Shown: positions 35,754 through 45,520 of the stretch, in pieces
How positions within the stretch are numbered: the stretch's first letter is position 1
Layout of the letters: every line of letters begins with the position of its first letter
From: an uncultured Synechococcus sp.
GTDB lineage: Bacteria > Cyanobacteriota > Cyanobacteriia > PCC-6307 > Cyanobiaceae
Reading direction: 5' to 3'
Assembly (NCBI GenBank): GCA_949373155.1
Contig: CASICK010000004.1
Coordinates: forward strand, 124,001-188,000
Length of the DNA: 64,000 bases
The notes under the pieces: generated by a model
Told to the model about the DNA's origin: nothing
The model's input: the letters and a program-made list of their open reading frames with translations, nothing else
Database searches by the model: none
Program-made: the position numbers and the translations under genes

Positions 35754-37552
35754 CGCTTAGCCATTTTTTTTGCAGGTAATTTTCTTAAGCGCATAGATTC
35801 AGGAGTAACTTCAAGCATTTCATCAGGTCCGATGTATTCCAAAGCGCGTTCCAATGTCATCTGAATCGGTGACTGTAGCGAATCCAATACATCTGCACCA
35901 GCAGAACGAATATTAGTGACCTGCTTGGCCTTGCAAATATTGATTTCCATATCTTGCTGACGAGTGTTCTCGCCAATAATCATCCCTTTATAAACCTTAG
36001 TGCCTGGAGTAATAAAGAATTGTCCACGATCCTCTGCTCCTTTTAGGGCATAGAAGGTAGCTGTGCCTTCTTCAAATGCAATCAAAACTCCATTCCTTCG
36101 GTTATCAAAATCACCCAACATCGGACGATATTCAAAAAATGAATGGCTCATGATTCCTTCTCCGCGAGTAGCGCGAATGAATTCACCGCGGAAACCAATA
36201 AGTCCCCTGGAAGGAACAACAAATTCAAGTTGAGTGCGGTTATCAGAGCCGGTTTCCATATTTTGCATCTCACCTTTGCGCGTTCCCAGCTTCTCAATGC
36301 AGCTACCAACAGCAGCTTCAGGAACGTCCATCACCAGTGTTTCCACAGGCTCACAAGGTGTGCCGTCGATGGTGCGGAAAATAACCTGTGGCTGAGTCAC
36401 TTGAAATTCAAATCCCTCGCGACGCATCGTTTCAATCAAAATTCCTAGATGAAGTTCACCTCGACCACAGACAGAGAATCGATCGGGAGAATCGGTATCT
36501 TCAACCCGTAGAGCAACATTCGTGAGCAATTCCCGCTGCAGACGATCTCGAAGCTGACGACTCGTAACAAATTTGCCCTCTTTGCCTGCAAAAGGCGAAT
36601 CATTGACCACAAAGGTCATTTGAAGCGTGGGCTCATCAACCTTGATGAGAGGTAACGCTTTTGGTTCGTCAGGACAAGCAATCGTTTCGCCGATGTTGAC
36701 ATCGTCGAAACCAGCAACGGCGACAAGATCACCCGCAGATGCTTCTTCAATATCTATTCTTTGCAAGCCTTCAAAACCTAATAACTTGCTAATACGGCCT
36801 TTTTTTACACTGCCATCATCTTTAATAAGAGTTGCTTTTTGCCCCTGTCTGATAACACCATTATGAACCCGTCCAATGATAATCCGACCCAAGAAATCGG
36901 AATAATCCAAGGTGGTGATTTGAAGTTGTAGCGGCTTTTCAGGATCTCCAACAGGAGGTGGAACATGACGCAAAATCGCATCAAAGAGAGGACGCACATT
37001 GTCACTCTCTGTTTTCATATCTGGCTTCGCAAAGCCTCCTAAACCACTACCGAATAAGTAAGGGAAATCACACTGATCATCATCAGCACCAAGCTCTAGA
37101 AAAAGGTCTAGAACTTTATCAACAGCCGTTTCCGGATCGACACGCGCACGGTCAATCTTGTTGACGAACACAATCGGCCTCAAGCCCTGTTCAAGGGCTT
37201 TTTTGAGGACAAAACGAGTTTGGGGCATTGGCCCCTCATTGGCGTCAACGATCAGCAAACATCCATCCACCATGCCGAGCACACGCTCAACTTCTCCACC
37301 GAAATCGGCGTGGCCAGGGGTATCAACAATATTGATTCTCGTGTCGTTATATGTGACAGCAGTATTCTTCGAAAGAATAGTAATGCCGCGTTCCCGCTCT
37401 AAATCATTTGAGTCAAGAACACATGTAGGAACGGCCTCGTTGTCACGAAAGATTCCTGACTGGCTGAGCAGGGCATCCACGAGAGTGGTTTTGCCGTGAT
37501 CCACGTGGGCGATGATCGCTATATTGCGAATCGCCTTATTCGGGGCGCTCAT
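35750..37552 (-). CDS. typA: Ribosome-associated GTPase TypA/BipA
   Basis: Translational GTPase that aids ribosome assembly and stress adaptation. The 600-aa protein has G1 [10 protein letters not shown]2/G3 with the RGITILSKN segment and DTPGHADF, G4 NKID, followed by EF-G-like domains and the BipA-specific C-terminal domain ([16 protein letters not shown]). I use the ATG at 37552; the open frame runs to 37669 but conserved sequence begins at [19 protein letters not shown]. Its stop overlaps the DUF309 start. Confidence 0.95.
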   Translation of the reverse strand: MSAPNKAIRNIAIIAHVDHGKTTLVDALLSQSGIFRDNEAVPTCVLDSNDLERERGITILSKNTAVTYNDTRINIVDTPGHADFGGEVERVLGMVDGCLLIVDANEGPMPQTRFVLKKALEQGLRPIVFVNKIDRARVDPETAVDKVLDLFLELGADDDQCDFPYLFGSGLGGFAKPDMKTESDNVRPLFDAILRHVPPPVGDPEKPLQLQITTLDYSDFLGRIIIGRVHNGVIRQGQKATLIKDDGSVKKGRISKLLGFEGLQRIDIEEASAGDLVAVAGFDDVNIGETIACPDEPKALPLIKVDEPTLQMTFVVNDSPFAGKEGKFVTSRQLRDRLQRELLTNVALRVEDTDSPDRFSVCGRGELHLGILIETMRREGFEFQVTQPQVIFRTIDGTPCEPVETLVMDVPEAAVGSCIEKLGTRKGEMQNMETGSDNRTQLEFVVPSRGLIGFRGEFIRATRGEGIMSHSFFEYRPMLGDFDNRRNGVLIAFEEGTATFYALKGAEDRGQFFITPGTKVYKGMIIGENTRQQDMEINICKAKQVTNIRSAGADVLDSLQSPIQMTLERALEYIGPDEMLEVTPESMRLRKLPAKKMAKR

Positions 37553-38388
37553 GAGGTGCGTAACGTTATAAGGGGAAACTTGGGAACGCCCACAGGCGTA
37601 GCCGAGACATGCTATCTCAAAGTGAGACTTGTACCGCTTGATTTTCGCGCCCGATGCGCAAACTGCCACGCGTTACGCCTAGTTAGTGATCGATTTATTC
37701 CCTCTTCCATACTTCGGCTGCAAGGGCAACCCAAAAGAGCATCGCTGTAAGGCTGAACCCGCCGCAGAGTTGCCTGGGTGTCTTCAACGAAAAGGTCCAA
37801 GCAGAAACGTTTGATGTCTGTATGCCACAGGTCTTACCCACTCCCTGCCTGGCGCTTGCCGTTGAACTGAGTATTGCGACAGCCAAAATCCACTCTCAGC
37901 GGATGCTCCACAACCCTCCGATCTGTTCCGGTAGAGATGCCTGCACCAAGTCAAGCAATTGGCTGAAGTTCAAATAAAAACCAGCTCACACTCGATCCAG
38001 TCCCCAAGCCCCCAGGTCTCAAGGAAGCAAAGCAAGCTCAGTGGATTCGCAACCGTCAAACTGATGGCTCTAGGTCGAGGGCCTGGCTAACCAAATCCCC
38101 TCTGCCCAACTGCCACGACCAATCGCCACAGCTTCGTTGAGAACCGTTGGACGTTCAAAATCGGCAACAACCGAGTGATCTCTCACTCGCCGATTTCTTA
38201 AAGGGCACACAGCTGGTCCAGGCTCCCAACGAGATCAATCAACAACCACCAACGGTCAATCCTGTTCGGCTCAGAAATAGGAACAAATAAACCCGAGCCG
38301 AGGTCGGGCGTCTAGAAATTCAAGTTCCCAGCTGAATCTGCAGCCAAGAGCAGATAGATGGGCAAGCAATCCGGGAAAGATGATGCAT
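37553..38388. other. 836-bp gap without a recognised gene
   Basis: No supported coding region on either strand; frames of about 60 codons overlap each other without protein-like patterns. GC content is like the neighbours, so this may be an eroded gene rather than an AT-rich spacer. The one structure seen is a hairpin at 38158-38196. Confidence 0.45.
38158..38196. repeat. Bulged hairpin in gene-free region
   Basis: Outer arms AAATCGG (38158-38164) and CCGATTT (38190-38196) enclose an inner stem CGAGTGA / TCACTCG with a four-base loop, with a one-sided CAACAAC bulge. There is no clear T run. It could be the terminator-like end of a lost gene or of a small RNA. Confidence 0.55.
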
Positions 38389-39156
38389 TCAGCGACCAAG
38401 AGCCAGCTGACGTGCAGGTTCAAATTGACGCAAAGCATCGGCGGAGCCTTCAAAACGCCAATGCCAAGGCTCATAGCTCACACCCTGTGGATTCACCTCA
38501 GGAAAAGAAAGAGCGAAATGATAACTGGCGGCGTAATCCTGCAACCAGCGAAATGCCGGAGTCGTCTCAAAAGAAACCGAAAGATTGGTGTCTGGGCGGC
38601 TGCCATCGCCAAGATCAATTGCATAGCCAGTGCTGTGTTCGGAATAGCCCGGTGGAGCTGAAACCTTGGCCCGTTCTTCGGCTGATTGATTTCTTTCTGA
38701 CTTCACATCAAAGAAAATCACTTGCTGCAAGTTATGAGAGCGATAGCCACTGATCAGCCTCAGATCGATTCCGTCTGAGGCAGCGGCACGACGCATCGAA
38801 TCCAACGCGAATGCTGCGTCCTGATGCAACTCAATTCCGGGCTGAACGGGCACAAGTTGGCTGACAATCGCCTCGTCATAAGGAAAGTGTCCAAGCAGAC
38901 GACCATCTTGATCTGGCGGAGCTTCAATCCCTTCCACAACTGGATCTAGTGCTGAAGGAAACAAAAAAGAACGCCGCGCCAGTAAACCAGGCCCTAGCCA
39001 AACAGCAGCCAAACTGCCTCCCCCCACAAGGAGACAAGCAAAAAGCACACCAAACCCTCTGCCTCTCCGACGAGGAGCAGGTTTCGAGCGACGGGCGACA
39101 GGAATGTCATCCCGAGTGCTTCGGCGAGTGGCGACAACCCTTCCCAGAGGAAACAT
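38389..39156 (-). CDS. VanY-type D-alanyl-D-alanine carboxypeptidase
   Basis: Membrane-anchored peptidoglycan carboxypeptidase of the M15/VanY group, 255 aa. A basic N-terminus (RRRGRGF) precedes one membrane segment (about residues 35-55). The catalytic domain has the LISGYRSHNLQQ motif, the zinc motif SEHSTGYAIDLGD (about 165-177) and EPWHWRFEG near the C-terminus. I use the ATG at 39156; a TTG at 39171 is in frame but weaker. Divergent from chlP with 100 bp between starts. Confidence 0.85.
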   Translation of the reverse strand: MFPLGRVVATRRSTRDDIPVARRSKPAPRRRGRGFGVLFACLLVGGGSLAAVWLGPGLLARRSFLFPSALDPVVEGIEAPPDQDGRLLGHFPYDEAIVSQLVPVQPGIELHQDAAFALDSMRRAAASDGIDLRLISGYRSHNLQQVIFFDVKSERNQSAEERAKVSAPPGYSEHSTGYAIDLGDGSRPDTNLSVSFETTPAFRWLQDYAASYHFALSFPEVNPQGVSYEPWHWRFEGSADALRQFEPARQLALGR

Positions 39157-39256
39157 GCAGTGTTGTTTCAATCGTAAGGGTGTCCGCTAGGGCCTAGTAC
39201 CACTTTTGAGGATGCGTGATTAGTTTTAAATCAATGACCCGGTGGAGTTTGCTGAG

Positions 39257-40645
39257 ATGCTGAGAGTTGCCGTTGTCGGTGGTGGACCGAGCGGATCCTG
39301 TGCCGCAGAAGTGCTTGCACGGGCCGGCATCAAGACCTGGTTATTCGAGAGAAAACTCGATAACGCCAAGCCTTGCGGGGGAGCGATTCCTCTTTGCATG
39401 GTTGAGGAATTCGATCTTCCGGATTCGATCATCGACCGCAAAGTTCGGAACATGAAGATGATTTCACCCTCTAATCGGGAGGTTGATATCAAGTTGGACC
39501 CACTCGGTTACGACGACGATGCCTATATAGGTATGTGTCGCCGGGAAGTATTCGACTCGTTCCTTCGCAATCGCGCTGCCGACTTAGGCACCACTCTGAT
39601 CAATGGGTTGGTGCAAAAAATCGACACGGGTGACAAACGCCAAGGTCCCTACACCATTCACTACGCCGACTACAGCTCGGGCGGTCCCACCGGAGACATA
39701 AAAAGCCTGGATGTGGATTTAATCATTGGTGCCGATGGAGCTAACTCCCGCGTCGCGAAAGCGATGGATGCCGGTGATTACAAAGTGGCGATTGCGTTCC
39801 AAGAGCGCATCAAGCTGCCAGCAGAAGAAATGGCTTACTACGAAGATCTCGCCGAGATGTACGTAGGAACAGATGTCTCACCGGACTTTTATGCCTGGGT
39901 GTTCCCTAAATACGACCACGTCGCCGTGGGGACAGGGACCATGCAGGAAAATCAATCCTTGATCAAAGGTCTTCAGAAAGGCATTCGCGAACGAGCCCGT
40001 AAGCGCCTGTTCAAGGGTGAGGTCATCAAGGTGGAAGCGCATCCGATCCCAGAGCATCCCCGTCCTCGTCGAGTGGTGGGCCGCATGGCTTTGGTCGGAG
40101 ATGCAGCTGGCTACGTGACCAAAAGCTCCGGCGAAGGCATCTATTTCGCAGCTAAAAGCGGTCGCATGTGTGCGGAAGCGATCGTAGAAATCTCCAAAAA
40201 CGGCACCCAGACGCCCACTGAAAAGGAGATCAAGAACACCTACCTAAAACGTTGGGACCGCAAGTACGGCGCAACATACATTGTGCTCGATATTCTTCAG
40301 CGGATCTTCTATCGCACCGATGCTGCCCGTGAAGCATTCGTCGAAATGTGCGATGACCAAGACGTCCAGAAGCTGACGTTCGACAGCTATCTGTACAAAA
40401 AGGTGGTGATGATGAATCCCTGGCAGCAGGTAAAACTCACCGCTCGCACCCTTGGCAGTCTTCTTCGCGGTCAAGCCTTAGCTCCCTCAACCTACGAATC
40501 CGTTCCTTCAGCGGTGGGTCGGTCCGATGGTGATTTCCTTGCCGACGAAGCCTCCCAGGCGATCAAAGCCCAGACCTCTGGTCATGCAGCCAAAAAAGGT
40601 GAGGCGGAGATCGAGGAGGAGCGCTCTAAGGTCACAGCAAGTTGA
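39257..40645 (+). CDS. chlP: Geranylgeranyl diphosphate/chlorophyll reductase
   Basis: NADPH-dependent flavoprotein that reduces the geranylgeranyl tail of chlorophyll to phytyl. The 462-aa protein begins with the FAD-binding VAVVGGGPSGSCAAEVLA and has CGGAIP, the DLIIGADGANSRVAKA motif and GDAAGYVTKSSGEGIYFA. The ATG at 39257 is chosen over GTG 39242 because a GGAG site lies about 10 nt upstream. The C-terminal 60 residues are variable. Convergent with glyS with 15 bp between stops. Confidence 0.96.
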   Translation: MLRVAVVGGGPSGSCAAEVLARAGIKTWLFERKLDNAKPCGGAIPLCMVEEFDLPDSIIDRKVRNMKMISPSNREVDIKLDPLGYDDDAYIGMCRREVFDSFLRNRAADLGTTLINGLVQKIDTGDKRQGPYTIHYADYSSGGPTGDIKSLDVDLIIGADGANSRVAKAMDAGDYKVAIAFQERIKLPAEEMAYYEDLAEMYVGTDVSPDFYAWVFPKYDHVAVGTGTMQENQSLIKGLQKGIRERARKRLFKGEVIKVEAHPIPEHPRPRRVVGRMALVGDAAGYVTKSSGEGIYFAAKSGRMCAEAIVEISKNGTQTPTEKEIKNTYLKRWDRKYGATYIVLDILQRIFYRTDAAREAFVEMCDDQDVQKLTFDSYLYKKVVMMNPWQQVKLTARTLGSLLRGQALAPSTYESVPSAVGRSDGDFLADEASQAIKAQTSGHAAKKGEAEIEEERSKVTAS

Positions 40646-40660
40646 AACCCTGCTGAGGCA

Positions 40661-42820
40661 TCAGGACTGGATGCAATCGAACTGCGCCAGGACTGATGCC
40701 TGATTCTTTAATACACCAAGAAGGTTGAGGCGATTGCGGCGGACATCGAGATTGTCCGCCATCACCATCACGCTTTGCGGACCATCAAAAAAGGCCTCCA
40801 GCGCTTTCGCAGCACCCTGCAACCCCTCAGCAAGTTGGTTGTAATTGCGAGATTGAGCGAGCGGAGACAGGTCGTTCAGCGATTGCAATAGGGACGCTTC
40901 GCTTTCTGATTCGAACAAATCGGATTCAACCACTCCCGAAGGTGTGAGCTGATCGACGCCAAGATCACCTTTCTCGGCAAGTTTCGCTGCTCGTTGCACC
41001 ACAGCCTGGACCGCCTGTAGGCGCTGATCGCGACGAAGCTGATGTAGCAGAACAAGACGCTCGCGAGCATCCACTGGATCTCTAAGCAAACGCGCATCAC
41101 CAACGGACTCGCCAGCCACGGATTGAACTAAATCAGCAGGGAAGCCATCCTCCTCAAACTGAGAGACCAGCCGCTGCCGCAATAAAAGCGACAGATCGGC
41201 CACTAAGGCCTCAGGTTGAACCGCAAAGGAGGGGAATCGTTCCGCCCAATAACAAGCTGCATCCGACAGCAGACTCTGCAAAGAAAGACGCCAACCGCGA
41301 TCCCACAGGATCTGAACAATGCCATTTCCAGCCCGACGCAAGGCATAAGGATCGGATGAACCGCTGGGGCGATCGCCCTTGGCGTAGATGCTTAATAGCA
41401 ATTCCAAGCGTTCCGCTAGGGCCAAAAGGGATCCTGCATCGCTCGAGGGAAGAGCATCTCCAGCACCACGGGGTTGATAGTGCTCAGCCACTGCCAGGGC
41501 AACCTGGCGATCTTCACCCTCCTCTAACAAGTATTTACCACCGATCAAACCCTGCAGCTCAGGGAACTCACCCACCATCTGGCTCACCAAATCATGCTTG
41601 CAGAAGTGAGCTGCTCGCTTGGCATGAATGGCAACATCAGAAGGAATAGAAAGCGATTCGATCAAACGCTCTGTCATCCAAGACATCCGCTCACATCGAT
41701 CGCGCAGGCTTCCGAGTCCCTTCGCGAAGGTGACGCGATCCAGGGCATCGCGGCGCACCTCGCTCGGACTTTTCCGATCCACATTGAGAAAAAATTCAGC
41801 ATCAGCCAAGCGAGCCCCCAACACCCGCTCATTGCCACGCACGATGGTTGAGTCGGCACGTTCGAGGCCATTGCTCACCAACAAAAACTTAGACAGCAAG
41901 ACGTCGCGAGCCTGAAGAGCCAATGGATCGTGTTTGGCATTGTCCCGCTTCAAGGGGACATAGCGCTGGTGGGATTGCATCACAGTGACAATCACCTCAG
42001 GTGGCAAATCGAGATAACAATCAGCAATCTCCCCACTCAGCACTCGGGGGGCCTCCACAAGATCAACCAATTCTTCAAATAATCCTTCAGGACAATCAAC
42101 AGAGGCGGAACACGCTTTGGCCTCCGTGTCCAGCGCTGAGCGAATCAATTGCTCCCGTTGGGATCGATCCACCATCACCCCAGCCTTCGCCAAGGCAACG
42201 AAATAATCGTCCGCATGCTCGATCTCCAATCTGCTGTCGCTGAGACGATGGGATCGACTCAATCGACCGCTTTGAACGGGGGGTTGCGCCGCCGAAAGGG
42301 TGACCGGAATCAGCTCAGATCCATACAGTGACACCAGCCAACGCACGGGACGGCTGAAGCGCTGATCGCCATCGCTCCAACGCATAAATCGCCTGCCTTG
42401 CAACCCATTGATCCAGGCAGGAATGCGCTCATTCAGAAGAGTTGTGGTGGTGTGACCTGGGGTACAAACACGAGCAAACAAACAAGGCCCCTTCGGGGTG
42501 TCACGCGCTTGGAGTTCTGCAGGATCCACACCACAACGCTTGGCGAAACCGAAAGCAGCCGGACCAGGTTGTCCATCCACGAGAGCCTGCTTCACGGGAG
42601 GTCCCTTGCGATCTTCCTCTAAATCAGGCTGTTGATCTATCAACGACTCCACCACCACAGCAAGGCGTCTAGGAGTCCCTGACACCCTGACTTGGCCATG
42701 ACTTAAACGAAGATCCTTCAGATCGGACAACACCATTTGCTGAAGCTGCTTCAGTGCCGAGTGCACAAACTCTGCGGGCAGTTCCTCGGTACCGATTTCA
42801 AGCAGGAATGTTGAGGACAC
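40661..42820 (-). CDS. glyS: Glycyl-tRNA synthetase beta subunit
   Basis: The beta chain of the tetrameric (alpha2beta2) glycyl-tRNA synthetase; the alpha chain is not in this window. The 719-aa protein starts SSTFLLEIGTEELPAEF, a family hallmark, and has SHRYVPL-type and SDPYALRRAGNGIVQIL segments. The C-terminal anticodon-binding region ends with an MADNLDVRRNRLNLL motif. The start is GTG at 42820; the open frame continues to 42916 but lacks conserved sequence there. Confidence 0.94.
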   Translation of the reverse strand: MSSTFLLEIGTEELPAEFVHSALKQLQQMVLSDLKDLRLSHGQVRVSGTPRRLAVVVESLIDQQPDLEEDRKGPPVKQALVDGQPGPAAFGFAKRCGVDPAELQARDTPKGPCLFARVCTPGHTTTTLLNERIPAWINGLQGRRFMRWSDGDQRFSRPVRWLVSLYGSELIPVTLSAAQPPVQSGRLSRSHRLSDSRLEIEHADDYFVALAKAGVMVDRSQREQLIRSALDTEAKACSASVDCPEGLFEELVDLVEAPRVLSGEIADCYLDLPPEVIVTVMQSHQRYVPLKRDNAKHDPLALQARDVLLSKFLLVSNGLERADSTIVRGNERVLGARLADAEFFLNVDRKSPSEVRRDALDRVTFAKGLGSLRDRCERMSWMTERLIESLSIPSDVAIHAKRAAHFCKHDLVSQMVGEFPELQGLIGGKYLLEEGEDRQVALAVAEHYQPRGAGDALPSSDAGSLLALAERLELLLSIYAKGDRPSGSSDPYALRRAGNGIVQILWDRGWRLSLQSLLSDAACYWAERFPSFAVQPEALVADLSLLLRQRLVSQFEEDGFPADLVQSVAGESVGDARLLRDPVDARERLVLLHQLRRDQRLQAVQAVVQRAAKLAEKGDLGVDQLTPSGVVESDLFESESEASLLQSLNDLSPLAQSRNYNQLAEGLQGAAKALEAFFDGPQSVMVMADNLDVRRNRLNLLGVLKNQASVLAQFDCIQS

Positions 42821-42948
42821 GCCGATTGGATATGTAGGAATTGACTGTATTGGAAGCCGCTTCGCTAGTTTCAAAAGACCTATCCCTTGAATCCGTGAAC
42901 GAAGGTTTGACGACAACCTCAGGGACGCAGGAAGCAGCGCGCGATCGG

Positions 42949-44706
42949 ATGCTTGATGGCCCCTCTATACCTACAGAATCGATCGACACAGCTCTGTCAA
43001 AGGCTGAAAAGCGAAAGCTTTACAGCGGGCATCTTCGAGAACCGTTATTGACAGAACTAAGCAATGAAGAGATTCGCTTTAGTGAGGATGCAGTTCAGCT
43101 CCTCAAGTTTCACGGGAGCTACCAACAGAATCATCGAGAATTAAGAAAAACAGATAAGATTAAGTGCTGGCAGATGATGCTTCGCCTAAGAAATCCAGGC
43201 GGAAGAGTACCGGCGCAACTTTTTTCGGCTCTCGACGACCTTTCTAATCAATACGGAAACGGAACACTACGCATCACAACACGCCAAGCTTTTCAAATGC
43301 ATGGCATCCCGAAAGCTGACCTTAAAACAGTTATTGGCACGATCATTAAAAACCTGGGATCTACTTTAGCCGCCTGTGGTGATATCAATAGAAACGTTAT
43401 GGCACCAGCAGCTCCATTTGAAAACAATGGATATCCTGCTGCCAGAAAACTTGCTGACGAGATTGCTGATCTGCTGAGCCCAAAAGCAGCTGAAGGATCT
43501 TACTTAGACATGTGGGTTGATGGTGACCTTAGTTATCGATTCAAGCCTGCAAAATCTGTCAAGCAAGCCCGAGAAAGGCAGTTCGACGAAGGGGTATTTT
43601 CCGGAAGCCAGGATGAACCAATTTATGGCGATACTTACCTCCCTAGAAAATTTAAAGTTGCTGTCACCGTACCCGGAGACAATTCAGTCGACCTACTCAC
43701 TCAAGATATTGGGCTCGTTCTATTCACAAATAAGAATGGAAGCATGCGTGGATGCAATGTTTATGTGGGTGGAGGCCTAGGTAGAACTCATAACCAAGAT
43801 GATACTTTTGCACGAATTGCGGATCCCTTAGGTTATGTAGAAGCGGAGGATATCTTTGACCTCCTTCAATCAATCATGGCATTACAAAGAGATCATGGAG
43901 ATCGCGAAGTCAGGAAACATGCTCGCATGAAATATCTTTTACACAAGCGCGGGATTCATTGGTTTCGCGAAACCTTGATCAAGGACTATTTTAAAAAAGA
44001 TATTAAAAACTTGATCCACGAACCACCAGCAAAATTAATGGATTACCTGGGCTGGCACCGCCAAAAATCAGGCCTATGGTTTGTGGGTCTCCCCTTCATG
44101 TGCGGCCGCCTTGAAGGAACTGTCAAAGCCGGTATTCGCTCCATTGTTGAAAGGTATCAATTAGAAATACGACTCACTCCAAATCAAGATTTACTTCTAT
44201 GCAATATCGGTTCCAGTCAAAAATCATCCATAAAAAGTGAGTTGGCCAAATTGGGGTTTGAACTTCCAGCAGACGTTTCTCCCCTTGTCCGCCATGCCCT
44301 CGCCTGTCCAGCCCTACCCACCTGCGGACTAGCCGTTACCGAATCGGAAAGAATTCTTCCCGATGTTCTTGAAAGACTTGATTCCCAGCTCAAGCACTTA
44401 GAGATCAAGAAATCCATTCTTGTTCGCATGACCGGCTGCCCAAATGGGTGTGCTCGTCCTTACATGGCCGAACTTGGTCTTGTAGGAAGCGGAGTCAACC
44501 AATATCAACTCTGGCTTGGTGGCAGCGCCAATCTGCAGCAATTGGCTCGTCCATTCCTGCAGAAGATGCCTCTTGAAGACCTTGAAACAACGATCGAACC
44601 CTTGCTTCAGAGTTGGAAAGAAGCTGGCGGGAGGCGTGGCTTTGGCGAACACATCACCAAACTTGGTGATGCCACTGTTCAAGAAATGCTCAAGGTTCCA
44701 AGCTGA
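42949..44706 (+). CDS. sir: Ferredoxin-sulfite reductase
   Basis: Reduces sulfite to sulfide with six electrons from ferredoxin, using sirohaem and a 4Fe-4S cluster. The protein carries FHGSYQQNHRE, TRQAFQMHGI and two cysteine motifs that bind cluster and sirohaem, CPALPTC (Cx5C) and CPNGC (Cx3C) near the C-terminus. It is Sir rather than NirA by the long internal region and GNGTLRITTRQAFQ. I use the ATG at 42949 (585 aa). A TTG at 42841 is in frame (621 aa) but lies only 20 bp from the divergent glyS start. The 3' end overlaps the next gene by 17 nt, convergent. Confidence 0.92.
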   Translation: MLDGPSIPTESIDTALSKAEKRKLYSGHLREPLLTELSNEEIRFSEDAVQLLKFHGSYQQNHRELRKTDKIKCWQMMLRLRNPGGRVPAQLFSALDDLSNQYGNGTLRITTRQAFQMHGIPKADLKTVIGTIIKNLGSTLAACGDINRNVMAPAAPFENNGYPAARKLADEIADLLSPKAAEGSYLDMWVDGDLSYRFKPAKSVKQARERQFDEGVFSGSQDEPIYGDTYLPRKFKVAVTVPGDNSVDLLTQDIGLVLFTNKNGSMRGCNVYVGGGLGRTHNQDDTFARIADPLGYVEAEDIFDLLQSIMALQRDHGDREVRKHARMKYLLHKRGIHWFRETLIKDYFKKDIKNLIHEPPAKLMDYLGWHRQKSGLWFVGLPFMCGRLEGTVKAGIRSIVERYQLEIRLTPNQDLLLCNIGSSQKSSIKSELAKLGFELPADVSPLVRHALACPALPTCGLAVTESERILPDVLERLDSQLKHLEIKKSILVRMTGCPNGCARPYMAELGLVGSGVNQYQLWLGGSANLQQLARPFLQKMPLEDLETTIEPLLQSWKEAGGRRGFGEHITKLGDATVQEMLKVPS

Positions 44707-45433
44707 ATAAGTCTGGATCCCTTCCGTAGATGGCACGATCCGCTTGAACGGTCCAAGCCCAAAGCTGATCACCAAAACTGAAGTGCCACCACTCATTCGG
44801 GTGACGCACAAATCCCGCCTGAGTCATCACACGATGCAGCAAACAACGACGGCTATGGAATAAAGCAGCGGTCCCCTCAGGATGATTCACTGCTGCATCA
44901 GCATGGTGAAGCGGTAAAGACTCGGGGCCGATCGCATCAATTTCCCCACCCATATCCAAGGGGCTGCTCTTTGCATCAATGAGAGTGAGATCCACAGCAG
45001 CACCGGTGCTATGGGGTGGCGGTATCAAGAAATCAGAACTCGGTGGAGCCCAGAAACGTGCCACCTCAGAACGAACGCTTTCCAAACGATTCAGCTGTTC
45101 TAAATCCTCCGGATCAATACCTTGGCGTGCGCACTCCTGCCCAATGGCATGGTTCACCATGAAGGCTTGAACAGACACGGGACGCCAAGCATCGAAGATT
45201 CCAAAACGAAGTGGTTGGAGACCAGCCCCCATCGTGATTCCTTGGAGATGAACTTGAGCAGCGAGCAAACGGCTCCTCACTCCTTGGCGAAGACAAAAGG
45301 GGTCTGCTCCGTTCCCGTAGGGCGCCCCTAATGACATATAGGGGTGTGGCTCCATACAGGTCGCAACAGAGCGCAGCGGTCGCAAGGATTCACCACAATC
45401 GTCAATCAAGACTGAATGCCATGGACGCTGCAT
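44690..45433 (-). CDS. VanX-type D-Ala-D-Ala dipeptidase
   Basis: Zinc peptidase of the M15D/VanX group, which cleaves D-alanyl-D-alanine dipeptides; in non-resistant bacteria it probably serves peptidoglycan recycling. The 247-aa protein has IFDAWRPVSVQ, the zinc ligand segment PPHSTGAAVDLTLID, and NEWWHFSFGD with the catalytic Glu and His. The ATG at 45433 is used. It overlaps the sir 3' end by 17 nt on the opposite strand. It is the second M15-family peptidase in the window. Confidence 0.87.
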   Translation of the reverse strand: MQRPWHSVLIDDCGESLRPLRSVATCMEPHPYMSLGAPYGNGADPFCLRQGVRSRLLAAQVHLQGITMGAGLQPLRFGIFDAWRPVSVQAFMVNHAIGQECARQGIDPEDLEQLNRLESVRSEVARFWAPPSSDFLIPPPHSTGAAVDLTLIDAKSSPLDMGGEIDAIGPESLPLHHADAAVNHPEGTAALFHSRRCLLHRVMTQAGFVRHPNEWWHFSFGDQLWAWTVQADRAIYGRDPDLFSLEP

Positions 45434-45520
45434 GGTGACGAGACAATGAAAATGCTGTCAGCAGATTGCCAGTTTCTTAGTGACGATGCATCCCGAATGC
45501 GCTGTCGATCCAGGGCATAA

